Source: Candidatus Zhuqueibacterota bacterium (lineage in GTDB: Bacteria; Zhuqueibacterota; Zhuqueibacteria; Residuimicrobiales; Residuimicrobiaceae). Taken from it: a stretch of DNA of 13,913 nt. Below the pieces are notes generated by a model. It was not told the DNA's origin and did not search any database. It saw only the letters and a list, made by a program, of their open reading frames with translations. A program made the position numbers and the translations under genes. Shown one piece after another: positions 1 through 7,271 of this stretch. Within the stretch, counting starts at the first letter, position 1. Each line of letters begins with the position of its first letter. The DNA lies in contig JAFGSU010000222.1 of assembly GCA_016934435.1 (NCBI GenBank), positions 1 through 13,913 on the forward strand, given 5' to 3'.

Positions 1-2619
1 GAGGTCGATGACGTGGTCGGCGCATTTAATGACATCGATATTATGCTCAATCACCAGCAGGGAATGGCCCGCTTGAATCAGGCAATTAAAACAATACAGC
101 AAGGTTGCGACGTCATCAAAATGCAATCCGGTGGTGGGCTCATCAAAGATGTACAATACCCGTTTGCGATCGCTGTCGCCCAGATGCGCCGCCAATTTGA
201 CGCGTTGGGCTTCGCCGCCGGACAGCGTGGTTGCGGGTTGTCCCAGTTTCAGATATCCCAATCCGACTTCTTTCAGCAGGGCCAGTTTTTTTATCACCGC
301 CTTTTCGTTTTTAAAGAAATCAAAGGCTTCCTGCACCGACATGTTCAGGACCTCGGCGATATTTTTGCCGCGATATTGGATGTCGAGGATATCGCTGCGG
401 TAACGTTTGCCGCCGCAGGCATCGCATTCGAGGAGGAGATCGGCGAGGAATTGCATTTCCACTTTTACTACGCCGGCTCCCTGACAGGTTTCGCAGCGGC
501 CGCCGGGTACATTGAAGGAAAAGGCGCCGGCCTTGAGGCCGTGGACGCGGGCGCGATGCGTATCCGCGAAAATCTGACGAATAGGATCAAAGGCTTTAAC
601 ATAAGTAGCCGGATTGGACCGGGGTGTTCGGCCGATGGGCGACTGGTCCACTAAAACGACGTCCTCGATGGATTCGTCGCCCCGGATGTCGCCAAACTGC
701 CCGACCCGTTTTTTCCAGGCGCCGCGTTTTTTCATCAGCCCGGCATAGAGCACGTCGTGTACCAGAGTGCTTTTTCCCGAGCCGGAGATGCCGGTTACCA
801 CTACCAGCATTCCAAAAGGGATTTTAACGGAAATATTCTTCAGGTTATGTTCGCTGGCATCAATAATTTGCAGATATTGGCTATTGGGTAAGCGGCGTTT
901 ATCGGGCAGCGGGATCATTTTATTGCCGCGCAGATAAGCGCCGGTGAGCGATCTGCCATCACGGCGAATATGATCGAAACTGCCTTCAAAAATCACTTCT
1001 CCGCCTTCTTCGCCCGCGCGCGGCCCCAGATCGATGATATGGTCGGCCTGCCGCATCATGTCGCGATCGTGCTCGACCACCAGCACGGTATTGCCGATGT
1101 TGCGCAGCGATTTAAGGGTATTGATGAGTTTTTCATTATCGTGCGGATGCAGCCCGATGGTCGGCTCATCCAGAATATAAAGCGATCCGACCAGCTGTGC
1201 GCCCAGGGCGGTGGCCAGATTGATGCGCTGATATTCACCCCCCGAAAGGGTGTTGCTGCGCCGGTCCAGAGTCAGATAACTCAATCCGATGGATGTCAGA
1301 TAGTCCAACCGGTTTCGCAGTTCAGTCAGAATCTGCCCGGCAAGGGTGGCCTCGAAATCGCTCAGAGTTAATCGATTGAAAAATTCATTGGCTTCACTCA
1401 GAGTAAGGCGGTTGACCTGAGCGATGGTCATATCATTGATACGCACATACAACGCCTCCGGCCGCAGGCGGGTGCCATGACAGGCGGTGCAGCGCACATA
1501 ACCGCGATAACGACTGAGGAAGACGCGAATGCCGATTTTGTATTTCTTGCTCTCTAAATATTCAAAAAAGGAAAAGATGCCGGGGTATTCCGCAAAACCA
1601 TGCCAGACAAGACGTTTGGCTTCAGGAGATAGATGTTCATAGGGCACATAGATGTCGATACCGTGTTTCGGACCTGACGACATCAGCAGCTCGTGCAGTT
1701 CGCGATAACTGGGCGTGCTCCATGGCGCGATACAGTTTTCAACAATGCTGCGTTTTTTGTCGGGTATAACCAGATTCTCATCGATCGTAATAATGTCGCC
1801 AAAGCCTCTGCAAACCGGACAGGCGCCGGTGGGATGATTGAAGGAAAACAATCCCGGCTGGGGTTCCTGAAAGACGATACCGCAATCGGCACACTCGAAT
1901 CCCTGGGAATATTTGCATAGGCTGCCATCCGGCAGGTGAACGGTCGCATGCCCTCTTCCTCGTTGGAAGCACAATTGCAGCGAATCGGCCAGACGCGACT
2001 CGACGCCGTCTTTGATCTCGATGCGATCCGCCACCACATCGAGCTGGGGCGAGATGGTGGAAATGTCCGATACCGATTCTATCGATCCATCGATCAGGAC
2101 GCGATGAAAACCGTCTTTTTTCAGCAGCGCCAGTGCGGCTTCTGAATCCGCTTGAAAGGGAAACGTAAGCAGAATTTTACTCCCGGCAGCGCATTGCATG
2201 GTTTGCGATACCACATGGTCCAGTCGATCTCTGCGCACCTCCTTGCCGCAGGAAGGACAATACGTGCGGCCGATGCGAGCATAGAGCAGACGCAGGTAAT
2301 CATGCACTTCTGTGGCGGTGCCGACGGTTGAACGTGAGCTTTTGGCCGGATTTTTTTGCTCGATGGCCACAGCCGGCGATATGCCGCGTATCTCGTCCAC
2401 ATCGGGGCGGTCCATGCGTTCCATGAACTGACGCGCGTAAGCGGAAAGTGATTCCACATATCGTCGCTGGCCCTCGGCATATAGGGTGTCGAACGCCAGA
2501 CTCGACTTGCCCGAGCCAGATACGCCGGTGACTACCACCAGTTTGTTACGCGGTATCCGCAGCGAAATATTTTTAAGGTTATGGGTTCTGGCGCCGATAA
2601 TCTCAATGTCGTTGGCCAT
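1..2619 (-). CDS. uvrA: UvrA, excinuclease ABC subunit A (C-terminus cut by the window edge)
   Basis: DNA-damage recognition ATPase of nucleotide excision repair; it works as a dimer with UvrB in the cytoplasm. The frame is open from ATG at 2619 to base 1 (873 codons), about 40-70 residues short of the usual 930-950. Visible in order: Walker A of ABC domain I (GVSGSGKS, residues 32-39), the UvrB-binding region, the first zinc finger (two CxxC pairs near 242-270), signature LSGGEYQRINLA near 458-469, Walker B LDEP near 480, the second Walker A (GISGSGKST, about 609-617), the second zinc finger (CETC and CDAC, about 708-735), and the second signature SGGEAQRVKLA near 795. The last visible residues, VIEHNIDVIKCADHVIDL, are the standard C-terminal H-loop region. 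Tyr after SGGE in the first signature is a small variation (often Ala or Ser). The KNPAKSSRSTVGT segment and domain I resemble Bacteroidetes-type UvrA. It has its own promoter candidate, so it is probably not part of the upstream locus. Confidence 0.97.
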   Translation of the reverse strand, partial: MANDIEIIGARTHNLKNISLRIPRNKLVVVTGVSGSGKSSLAFDTLYAEGQRRYVESLSAYARQFMERMDRPDVDEIRGISPAVAIEQKNPAKSSRSTVGTATEVHDYLRLLYARIGRTYCPSCGKEVRRDRLDHVVSQTMQCAAGSKILLTFPFQADSEAALALLKKDGFHRVLIDGSIESVSDISTISPQLDVVADRIEIKDGVESRLADSLQLCFQRGRGHATVHLPDGSLCKYSQGFECADCGIVFQEPQPGLFSFNHPTGACPVCRGFGDIITIDENLVIPDKKRSIVENCIAPWSTPSYRELHELLMSSGPKHGIDIYVPYEHLSPEAKRLVWHGFAEYPGIFSFFEYLESKKYKIGIRVFLSRYRGYVRCTACHGTRLRPEALYVRINDMTIAQVNRLTLSEANEFFNRLTLSDFEATLAGQILTELRNRLDYLTSIGLSYLTLDRRSNTLSGGEYQRINLATALGAQLVGSLYILDEPTIGLHPHDNEKLINTLKSLRNIGNTVLVVEHDRDMMRQADHIIDLGPRAGEEGGEVIFEGSFDHIRRDGRSLTGAYLRGNKMIPLPDKRRLPNSQYLQIIDASEHNLKNISVKIPFGMLVVVTGISGSGKSTLVHDVLYAGLMKKRGAWKKRVGQFGDIRGDESIEDVVLVDQSPIGRTPRSNPATYVKAFDPIRQIFADTHRARVHGLKAGAFSFNVPGGRCETCQGAGVVKVEMQFLADLLLECDACGGKRYRSDILDIQYRGKNIAEVLNMSVQEAFDFFKNEKAVIKKLALLKEVGLGYLKLGQPATTLSGGEAQRVKLAAHLGDSDRKRVLYIFDEPTTGLHFDDVATLLYCFNCLIQAGHSLLVIEHNIDVIKCADHVIDL

Positions 2620-2639
2620 GGAGTATGACTGCGCTCCAT
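2618..2639 (-). promoter_or_regulatory. Hairpin overlapping the uvrA start codon
   Basis: Perfect 6-bp inverted repeat ATGGAG / CTCCAT with a 10-nt loop. In the mRNA the 5' arm holds a Shine-Dalgarno-like GGAG (14 nt before the start, rather far) and the 3' arm includes the first two bases of the uvrA ATG. Pairing would mask both. An out-of-frame ATG sits in the 5' arm. The repeat is seen directly; a regulatory role is inference, and a 6-bp stem may be chance. Confidence 0.3.
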
Positions 2640-3119
2640 ACTTTGCAATTCGTTAGTGTATTCCTCTCGGGCTGGTTTGCTCGTTTTTCGCTACGGCGGT
2701 ACGTTCCAGCTCTGAACTTTGACATGCATCATAACCTGTTTATCCGCCGAAAACCGAAAAGAGAGCAAAAAGGTCTAGATTTTAATTATACTGAAAATAT
2801 TCAAAAAACTCAATAATTTTTCCAGTGATACAAAAATAAAAGGATAAATTACTATTAATGGAGATTATCATACCATTATTTGCCTGATCCGTCATCACCG
2901 ATAACCGACGTAACACCATCCAGAATAAATTTGCCGGATTGACAGGTGATGGACTGGTATATTTGCGCTCCTCCTGCGCTTTACCGATTCAGAGCCGGTT
3001 TTGGCCGGGGATTTGGCCTGCCCGGTTCCGTCGCATTTTTCGCTGTCGCCGGAAATACCAGAAGCAGCGGGGCGGCAAATTAGCGCGCCGGCCCTTGTCG
3101 AACTGCAGGGGGATTAATT
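2620..3119. other. About 500 bp without a convincing gene
   Basis: Separates the ECF-like gene (stop at 3120) from uvrA. The right-hand part (about 2950-3117) is GC-rich and has codon-like texture on the plus strand: one frame reads about 50 residues from ACT at 2954 to a TAA at 3116-3118 (includes FALLLRFTDSEPVLAGDL), but it lacks a start codon and is preceded by an in-frame TGA. The left part (2760-2880) is AT-rich and holds the uvrA promoter. Two other short plus-strand frames (2625-2816, 2939-3127) have no ribosome site or recognisable content. No rho-independent terminator was found. Confidence 0.5.
2785..2813 (-). promoter_or_regulatory. Sigma-70-type promoter for uvrA
   Basis: On the minus strand TTGAGT (2813-2808) is followed by a 17-bp spacer and a perfect TATAAT (2790-2785), in an AT-rich stretch. 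Transcription would start near 2778 and leave a leader of about 160 nt before the uvrA ATG. Sequence match only; it is the best promoter candidate I found in the window. Confidence 0.6.
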
Positions 3120-3671
3120 TTAAATGATTTTTCTCTGCCGCAACAGAGTAAAAAACAGTAGAGCCAGGGCGCCTCCGACAACGGCGGTGATCAACTGCGG
3201 CACAGCCATCATGGCGATGAACACTCCGGGGATGGGATGAACGAGCAACAGCGGCAAGAGCAAAGCGACGGCGGCGTAGAGCCAGATAAACTTCGCCGCA
3301 GCCGCTGATACGATTCCGGCCCAGGTTTGCCAGCGCGGTAACAGGGAGGGATTGGAGTATGGCTCTGCTGCAAGGGCAAATATTAGAATAAGAATGGCGT
3401 TGCCGGCCATGATGAAGGGCACAGCCGGCCAGAGAACGGCGGGCAGCTGTCCGCGGATCAGCGCCATCAACGGCGTGACGCAGCCGAGGACGATGCCGCC
3501 ATAGACATCCAGCGCCAGGGTCGTGAGGATGAGCATGAAATTAATAAAGGGTCCGGTGATGAATTGCGGCAGACCGATCAATTCGACGGCCAGGGTGATG
3601 GCAAGAAGAAACACCAGACGGGTGAAATAACGGGTTTTTTGCATGGATTTGTATGATATTAAATGCACCAC
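3120..3671 (-). CDS. ECF-transporter S-component-like membrane protein
   Basis: Probable substrate-binding membrane subunit of an energy-coupling-factor vitamin/micronutrient importer. The 183-aa product is nearly all hydrophobic, with about five or six membrane helices. It carries the pattern seen in small S components of the PF12822 type: LPQFITGPFINFMLIL after helix 1, then VYGGIVLGCVTPLMALIRG, PFIMAGNAILILIF, and a late AKFIWLY and PQLITAVVGG. The start is uncertain: GTG at 3671 gives MVHLISYKS before the ATG at 3644, and neither has a good ribosome site; the ATG start gives a normal S-component N-terminus. Substrate cannot be read from the sequence. No ECF ATPases (A/A') or T component lie in the window, so it would share a module encoded elsewhere. 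It follows the TonB-like gene by 72 bp and may be the last gene of that transcript, but the functional link is unclear. Confidence 0.75.
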   Translation of the reverse strand: MVHLISYKSMQKTRYFTRLVFLLAITLAVELIGLPQFITGPFINFMLILTTLALDVYGGIVLGCVTPLMALIRGQLPAVLWPAVPFIMAGNAILILIFALAAEPYSNPSLLPRWQTWAGIVSAAAAKFIWLYAAVALLLPLLLVHPIPGVFIAMMAVPQLITAVVGGALALLFFTLLRQRKII

Positions 3672-3743
3672 AGCGTAAATTTATGTCCCTGTAAAGTGGC
3701 CTGAACCGTATCCGGGAGCGCGGGGTGAAGAGCATGACAGGGC

Positions 3744-5117
3744 TCAAGCTTCCGGGCGGTTGAATACCAGCGGCAGATTGACTGTAACCGAACCTTCCTG
3801 AATAGGATCGAACCGCAACCGCCGGAAGATGGCGAGCAGGTCGCGGATAAAGTCCTGATGATTGATGGAGGATTCCACCACGGCTACACTGGATACCGAA
3901 CCGTCGGCTTCGATGGTGATGTCGACAGAGATTTTGCCGCGCAGATCGACGTTGGTGCGCAGGTATTTATTATACACATACATCATTCTGGCCTGCTGCG
4001 AATTAATCACGCCCATCACCGCGACGGCCGAGCGTTTGCTGCGGGCGGCTTCGGAGCCGCGAATCTGCCCGGCGGGCTGGATATTCACCTGCCCCTGTTT
4101 TTGCATGGTGACCGATTCGACGCCCTGGACGCTGGAGATGATGTCGTCGACGCCGCCGGCCAGTCCCAGCGCCTGCAGGTCGTCGATGACATCGCCGCTG
4201 CCGGAGCCACTGCCGTTGCCGACGCCGGAGCCGCTGCCGCGCCCCAGGCCCGGACCTTTAATGAGGGTCTTGCGACCGAGCAGCTCATCCATTTCCTGTA
4301 CCAGGCCGCGGTCAATCAAAAAATCCACCGCTGCGCTGGATTTTTCAGCTTCTCCGGAGCCTCCCAAAAGCCCCAACAAACCCATTCCACCCATGGGAGG
4401 CGCGCTGCGACGGTTCACCCCACCCTCACTTTTTTCGCCTGAGCTCTTGGCGCCCGATTCGGCGGTTTCACCACTTTCGCCTGTCGCGCCTTCGCCCTCC
4501 ACCGCTATGGCACCCGGTGGCGTCGGGGTCGGCCGGCTGATAAATCTGGCCACGCGTTGCGGGATTTTATCCATTTTCATGGGCTGCCGCGGCGGAAATT
4601 TCAAACTGGATACACTGAACGAAAATATGATCTCAAAAGCGATCAGCAGGGTTAGCACCATTTTATAAAAAAAATCGCGCGACACGCTATTACGAACATC
4701 ATGAAACCAGGTATAATCGGCTTTAAGCGGATGGGTGTAGGTGATTTCATCAAACGTGAACTCGATGGTGGCATCTCCCACCTGAACGAAACCATGCGAA
4801 CCGGGTTGGATGGACAGGGTATAATAATCTCCCTGCCGCGGCAAAACTTCCTGGGCGCATAGATCATATAAACCAAGGCGCGATCCACCGAGGCGGACTT
4901 CGCCATGCATGTACGACGTCAGATATACAAAACACCTGCGCGTATCAAAGGCAAACAGCAGCTGCCGGTTGCCAAAATGCTCGTTCTGCACCACCCAGTC
5001 ATTGTCACTGTGATGGCCGATATAGAATTTCTCTTTCGACAGCAGGATGCGTTCGAAAACACCGTTGGGTTGTTTGATTTGAACGGTTAATGCCAGTTTT
5101 TTTTCAACTTTGGTCAT
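3744..5117 (-). CDS. FHA-like / TM / TonB-like protein with AgmX/PglI-type C-terminal domain
   Basis: Likely the force-transmitting periplasm-spanning partner of the adjacent TolQ/TolR proteins. Layout of the 457 residues: 1-125 a beta-rich FHA-like domain (FYIGHHSDNDWVVQNEHFGN, 31-50); about 153-171 a single membrane helix; 172-290 a Pro/Gly/Ser/Glu-rich periplasmic stretch; 290-309 a Gly/Ser repeat; 367-455 a TonB/AgmX-PglI C-terminal domain with ARMMYVYNKYLRTNVDLRGK, DITIEADGSVSS, then LRFDP and VNLPLVFNRPE, the usual family order. N-terminus inside and C-terminus outside is inferred from TonB-type proteins. The FHA-like domain lacks the expected phosphothreonine-binding residues (IGH instead of IGR, GNRQ instead of SxxH), so it may only be structural. 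This domain order recalls GltG of the myxobacterial Glt complex. Start ATG at 5117, 36 nt after the second ExbD; the preceding AAGAG lies too close to be a good ribosome site. Transcribed last of the Exb-like group. Confidence 0.85.
   Translation of the reverse strand: MTKVEKKLALTVQIKQPNGVFERILLSKEKFYIGHHSDNDWVVQNEHFGNRQLLFAFDTRRCFVYLTSYMHGEVRLGGSRLGLYDLCAQEVLPRQGDYYTLSIQPGSHGFVQVGDATIEFTFDEITYTHPLKADYTWFHDVRNSVSRDFFYKMVLTLLIAFEIIFSFSVSSLKFPPRQPMKMDKIPQRVARFISRPTPTPPGAIAVEGEGATGESGETAESGAKSSGEKSEGGVNRRSAPPMGGMGLLGLLGGSGEAEKSSAAVDFLIDRGLVQEMDELLGRKTLIKGPGLGRGSGSGVGNGSGSGSGDVIDDLQALGLAGGVDDIISSVQGVESVTMQKQGQVNIQPAGQIRGSEAARSKRSAVAVMGVINSQQARMMYVYNKYLRTNVDLRGKISVDITIEADGSVSSVAVVESSINHQDFIRDLLAIFRRLRFDPIQEGSVTVNLPLVFNRPEA
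4194..4240. repeat. Gly-Ser low-complexity repeat inside the TonB-like gene
   Basis: Imperfect tandem GGC/AGC-type codons (GCC/GCT/GGA on the plus strand) encode alternating Gly and Ser around residues 294-308 of the TonB-like protein. It separates the Pro/Glu-rich periplasmic part from the C-terminal domain. Similar glycine-rich linkers are common in AgmX/PglI-type proteins. Confidence 0.65.
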
Positions 5118-5153
5118 CTCTTATGCATTCGACTTTGATCCGGTTCACCGGTA

Positions 5154-5657
5154 TTACTTTTGTCTGACCGTGAGATTCATATTATTATATCCCGCCTGCC
5201 CGCAGGTGAGCATGATTCGCTTGAGAAGATCAAATTCTATGTCGCGATCTCCCTGGATAGAAATATTGCCGCGAAATCCGTGGCCGCCGGAGCCCATACC
5301 GCCAATGGTTTCGGTGACGGTTCGCAGACGCATCAATTCGTCATAGAGTTCCTCTATGAGCAGCTCCTTCGCTTCGGTTATTCCCTGAATCCGTCGCACC
5401 GGTCGACCATCGACCAGGAGCCAGTCGCGGGTGATGCCGACGACGGAGGCGACGCGCGGGCGCAGCGTGGCGGAGGATTCCGGCAGCGTCAGGTCCTTGG
5501 TTACACTGATGATATTGCCTTCGGCATCATAATTCACCAGCAAAAAGACCAGCATGATGGTGAACATGTCGAGCATTGAAGTCAGTTTCAGGGTGATATT
5601 GCCGGAGCGCCGCGGCCGTTTCACAATGTTTATTTTTGTTATGGGCTGATCGGTCAT
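5154..5657 (-). CDS. ExbD/TolR-type proton-channel subunit (Asp-containing)
   Basis: Second of two consecutive TolR/ExbD homologues; 167 aa. A short basic cytoplasmic start (VKRPRRSGN) precedes one membrane helix (about 23-43) reading LTSMLDMFTIMLVFLLV, which has the conserved acid Asp30 (codon GAC, 5568-5570) that in ExbD/TolR/MotB relays protons. The periplasmic domain ends with the normal ExbD fold pattern GNISIQGDRDIEFDLLKRI and NMNLTVRQK. A Gly-rich insert (IGGMGSGGHGF, 118-128) is unusual. It lies 19 nt after the first ExbD and 36 nt before the TonB-like gene. It probably forms the inner-membrane stator with the TolQ-like protein encoded at 6148-6759. I do not assign exbD because no iron/TonB receptor context is visible. 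Confidence 0.9.
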   Translation of the reverse strand: MTDQPITKINIVKRPRRSGNITLKLTSMLDMFTIMLVFLLVNYDAEGNIISVTKDLTLPESSATLRPRVASVVGITRDWLLVDGRPVRRIQGITEAKELLIEELYDELMRLRTVTETIGGMGSGGHGFRGNISIQGDRDIEFDLLKRIMLTCGQAGYNNMNLTVRQK

Positions 5658-5676
5658 ACGTAATCCATGGCTGTTG

Positions 5677-6144
5677 TTAACCTGAAATGGAAATATTGGA
5701 AAATCCGTTTTCGCGGCAGTGATCCATCACCGTAATGATGGTCTGGTAATTGATACTGTTGACCGGTGCGATGATGATCTCGTCCGATTCCGGATAACGG
5801 GTTCTGATCCGCTGCAATTGCGTCGCCAGGCTTCCCCAATCGAAGGCGGTGCCTCGCTTCGGCAGGGCGGGAAAAGTCAGTTCCGGGCTGCGCAGTTCGA
5901 AACCGGTCTCGCGAATATAGAGAAAATTGAGCACCACCGGCGTTGATTGACTGACCTGGGCTGTGGCGGGTTTGCGCTCCAGCGACGGCAGCGATAAATC
6001 GTGCATAGCCAGGCGAACGAACGATGCGGTGAGGAGCAAAAACGGCACCATGATGAGAAAACAGTTCATGATGGGCGTAATGGTCAGCTCCGCATCGCTG
6101 GAACGGTGGCGCATGGTTCGGCCGAGCGTTTTTTGCAGGTTCAT
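5677..6144 (-). CDS. ExbD/TolR-type subunit with the channel Asp replaced by Asn
   Basis: First of two TolR/ExbD homologues; 155 aa. One membrane helix (about 20-43) reads ELTITPIMNCFLIMVPFLLL. In the family this position is TPLVD; here residue 27 is Asn (codon AAC, 6064-6066), so the proton-binding carboxylate is missing. The periplasmic domain is otherwise well formed, with SLPSLERKP after the helix and the usual ExbD ending DEIIIAPVNSINYQTIITVM then GFSNISISG. ATG at 6144 is 3 nt after the stop of the TolQ-like gene, with GAGG 6 nt ahead. Co-translation with the TolQ-like gene and the Asp-containing ExbD implies one mixed complex. In myxobacterial Agl there is likewise one TolQ (AglR) and two TolR (AglQ, AglS); the correspondence is inferred. 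Confidence 0.9.
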   Translation of the reverse strand: MNLQKTLGRTMRHRSSDAELTITPIMNCFLIMVPFLLLTASFVRLAMHDLSLPSLERKPATAQVSQSTPVVLNFLYIRETGFELRSPELTFPALPKRGTAFDWGSLATQLQRIRTRYPESDEIIIAPVNSINYQTIITVMDHCRENGFSNISISG

Positions 6145-6147
6145 CTC

Positions 6148-6759
6148 TTACCTCGAAGCGACGATATAGCGATAAATCCGCGCTACGGTTTCATTGATTT
6201 CATCCACCAGTTCGTTGGTCTTTTCCACCAGGTAACTATAAACCACCAGACAGGGGATGGCCACCATCAGTCCGAATGCGGTGGTGTTCATGGCCACTGC
6301 TATGCCGGCGGACAGCAGGGTGGCTTTGTCGGCGGCATCCGCCCCCATCACCGCATGAAACGACGCGATCAGGCCAAAAATCGTTCCCAGCAATCCTAAC
6401 AGCGTGGCGACATTCGCCACCATCGATAAATACTGGGTGCGTTTTTCCAATTTCGGAATCTCGGTGAGCGCCGCCAACTCCATGGCATTTTGAATATCGG
6501 TGGATGATTTGCCGTACTCGAGAATACCCGCCTTGACTATGCGCGGCAAAGCGGCATCCGATTGACTACAATATTCCACCGCGCGGGTGATGTTCTTGCT
6601 TTTTATCAATTCTGTCAATCGATTTACAAACGTTTCTGTATCTATGCGATTCTTAAAACGTATGTAGATGATTCGTTCTATCATGATCGACAATCCGATG
6701 AGCAGACAAAAAAGGATGATAAACATGACAGAACCACCTTCGACAAAAAAACGAATCAT
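6148..6759 (-). CDS. MotA/TolQ/ExbB-type proton-channel protein
   Basis: Inner-membrane channel subunit that, with the two ExbD-type proteins, converts proton-motive force into movement or force. The 203 aa show the family's three helices: 11-33 (ending in IMIERI, the usual ER after helix 1), 111-135, and 147-175. The conserved blocks VATLLGLLGTIFGLIASF (117-134) and GIAVAMNTTAFGLMVAIP (152-169) hold the channel Thr/Gly residues (T119, T126, T159/T160). The large cytoplasmic loop lies between helices 1 and 2, with a short one at the C-terminus. A strong ribosome site GGAGG (6772-6776) lies 12 nt before the ATG. It is separated from the 122-aa gene by 143 bp and may have its own promoter there, but none is convincing. 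It sits in a motility/envelope-type setting rather than next to tolA/tolB/pal. Confidence 0.95.
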   Translation of the reverse strand: MIRFFVEGGSVMFIILFCLLIGLSIMIERIIYIRFKNRIDTETFVNRLTELIKSKNITRAVEYCSQSDAALPRIVKAGILEYGKSSTDIQNAMELAALTEIPKLEKRTQYLSMVANVATLLGLLGTIFGLIASFHAVMGADAADKATLLSAGIAVAMNTTAFGLMVAIPCLVVYSYLVEKTNELVDEINETVARIYRYIVASR

Positions 6760-6902
6760 ACTTAAAGATTACCTCCATTTTATTGGTACCGAACCATGCT
6801 GCATTTGCATTTGTTATTGACTGTTCAAGCTAAACGAGATTTCCCCATCGATATTGCTATCATCCAGGCTGACCCCCGGAGCTGCAGATGTCCTTCTTTT
6901 TT

Positions 6903-7271
6903 TTACCAGGGGATGACGTCCGTGCGTTCTGTTTTGGGTTTTGCCACCGGTCGGGTGATGGCGCGCCCCTTTTTCTCCACCGGTCTGAATATTTCGTCGA
7001 AGAAGGAGCGTTCGATACGAATATCATCTATCTCCGGATTGGTGCCGGGGATGATAAAAACCGCCTGTGGTTTTTCCAGTTTGCCCTCCACCTCTATCTT
7101 ATCGAGGAAAAGCTTGATGGACTGATCGTCCACCTCCGGCGCTTCGATCTGTTGTTTTTGCTCCGGCTGTTGTGGTTGCTGCTTTGATTCCTGCGCCCGA
7201 AGCGGCGCAAAAGTTAAGCCGAGCAGTAACATTAATATCAAATGCCGGATAGGGTGTATCGTTGCATTCAT
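6903..7271 (-). CDS. Small secreted Gln-rich protein of unknown function
   Basis: Not recognised as a named family. 122 aa with a clear signal peptide (about 1-26, LILMLLLGLTFAPLRAQ, probable cleavage after Ala26), then a Gln/Glu/Pro-rich linker (27-45), then a compact domain: IKLFLDKIEVEGKLEKP (52-68), QAVFIIPGTNPEIDDIRIER (69-88), SFFDEIFRPVEKKG. A charged tail ends in DVIPW. No lipobox Cys. The start overlaps the stop of the 972-aa TPR gene by ATGA (7268-7271), with AAGGA 12 nt ahead, so the two are translationally coupled and probably act together in the periplasm. Its place between the TPR genes and the proton channel suggests a periplasmic connector; this is inference. Confidence 0.85.
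   Translation of the reverse strand: MNATIHPIRHLILMLLLGLTFAPLRAQESKQQPQQPEQKQQIEAPEVDDQSIKLFLDKIEVEGKLEKPQAVFIIPGTNPEIDDIRIERSFFDEIFRPVEKKGRAITRPVAKPKTERTDVIPW

Noticed and set aside
13..2480. Many short frames on both strands within the uvrA region, suggesting a broken uvrA
   Set aside because: The uvrA frame checks out as continuous: start at 2619, signature motif at 1233, Walker A at 792 and the last codon at 3 are all in the same frame. It only lacks a stop because the window ends.
2703..2717. LexA box (GTTC-N7-GAAC) in the uvrA leader as an annotated operator
   Set aside because: Known boxes are CTGT-N8-ACAG, GAAC-N4-GTTC or the direct repeat GTTC-N7-GTTC; this arrangement is none of them and it lies downstream of the promoter. 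Kept only as a low-interest finding.
3541..3747. Minus-strand frame of 68 codons overlapping the ECF-like gene
   Set aside because: It is a shifted frame of the ECF-like gene and its leader, with no domain or hydrophobic pattern.
3858..4668. Long plus-strand frames (194 and 268 codons) opposite the TonB-like gene
   Set aside because: They are mirror frames of the GC- and Gly/Ser-rich minus-strand gene; their translations are low-complexity Pro/Ala/His-rich with no domain, and the minus strand has clear family motifs.
5154..6759. Ordinary TonB-ExbB-ExbD iron uptake or Tol-Pal cluster
   Set aside because: There are two unlike ExbD genes, an FHA/AgmX-type partner rather than TonB or TolA, large TPR genes, and no TolB, Pal or TonB-dependent receptor.
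6760..6902. Promoter or terminator in the 143-bp gap before the TolQ-like gene
   Set aside because: TTGAAC with a 17-bp spacer leads to AATGCA, a poor -10 box, and no GC-rich stem followed by a T run was found on the minus strand.
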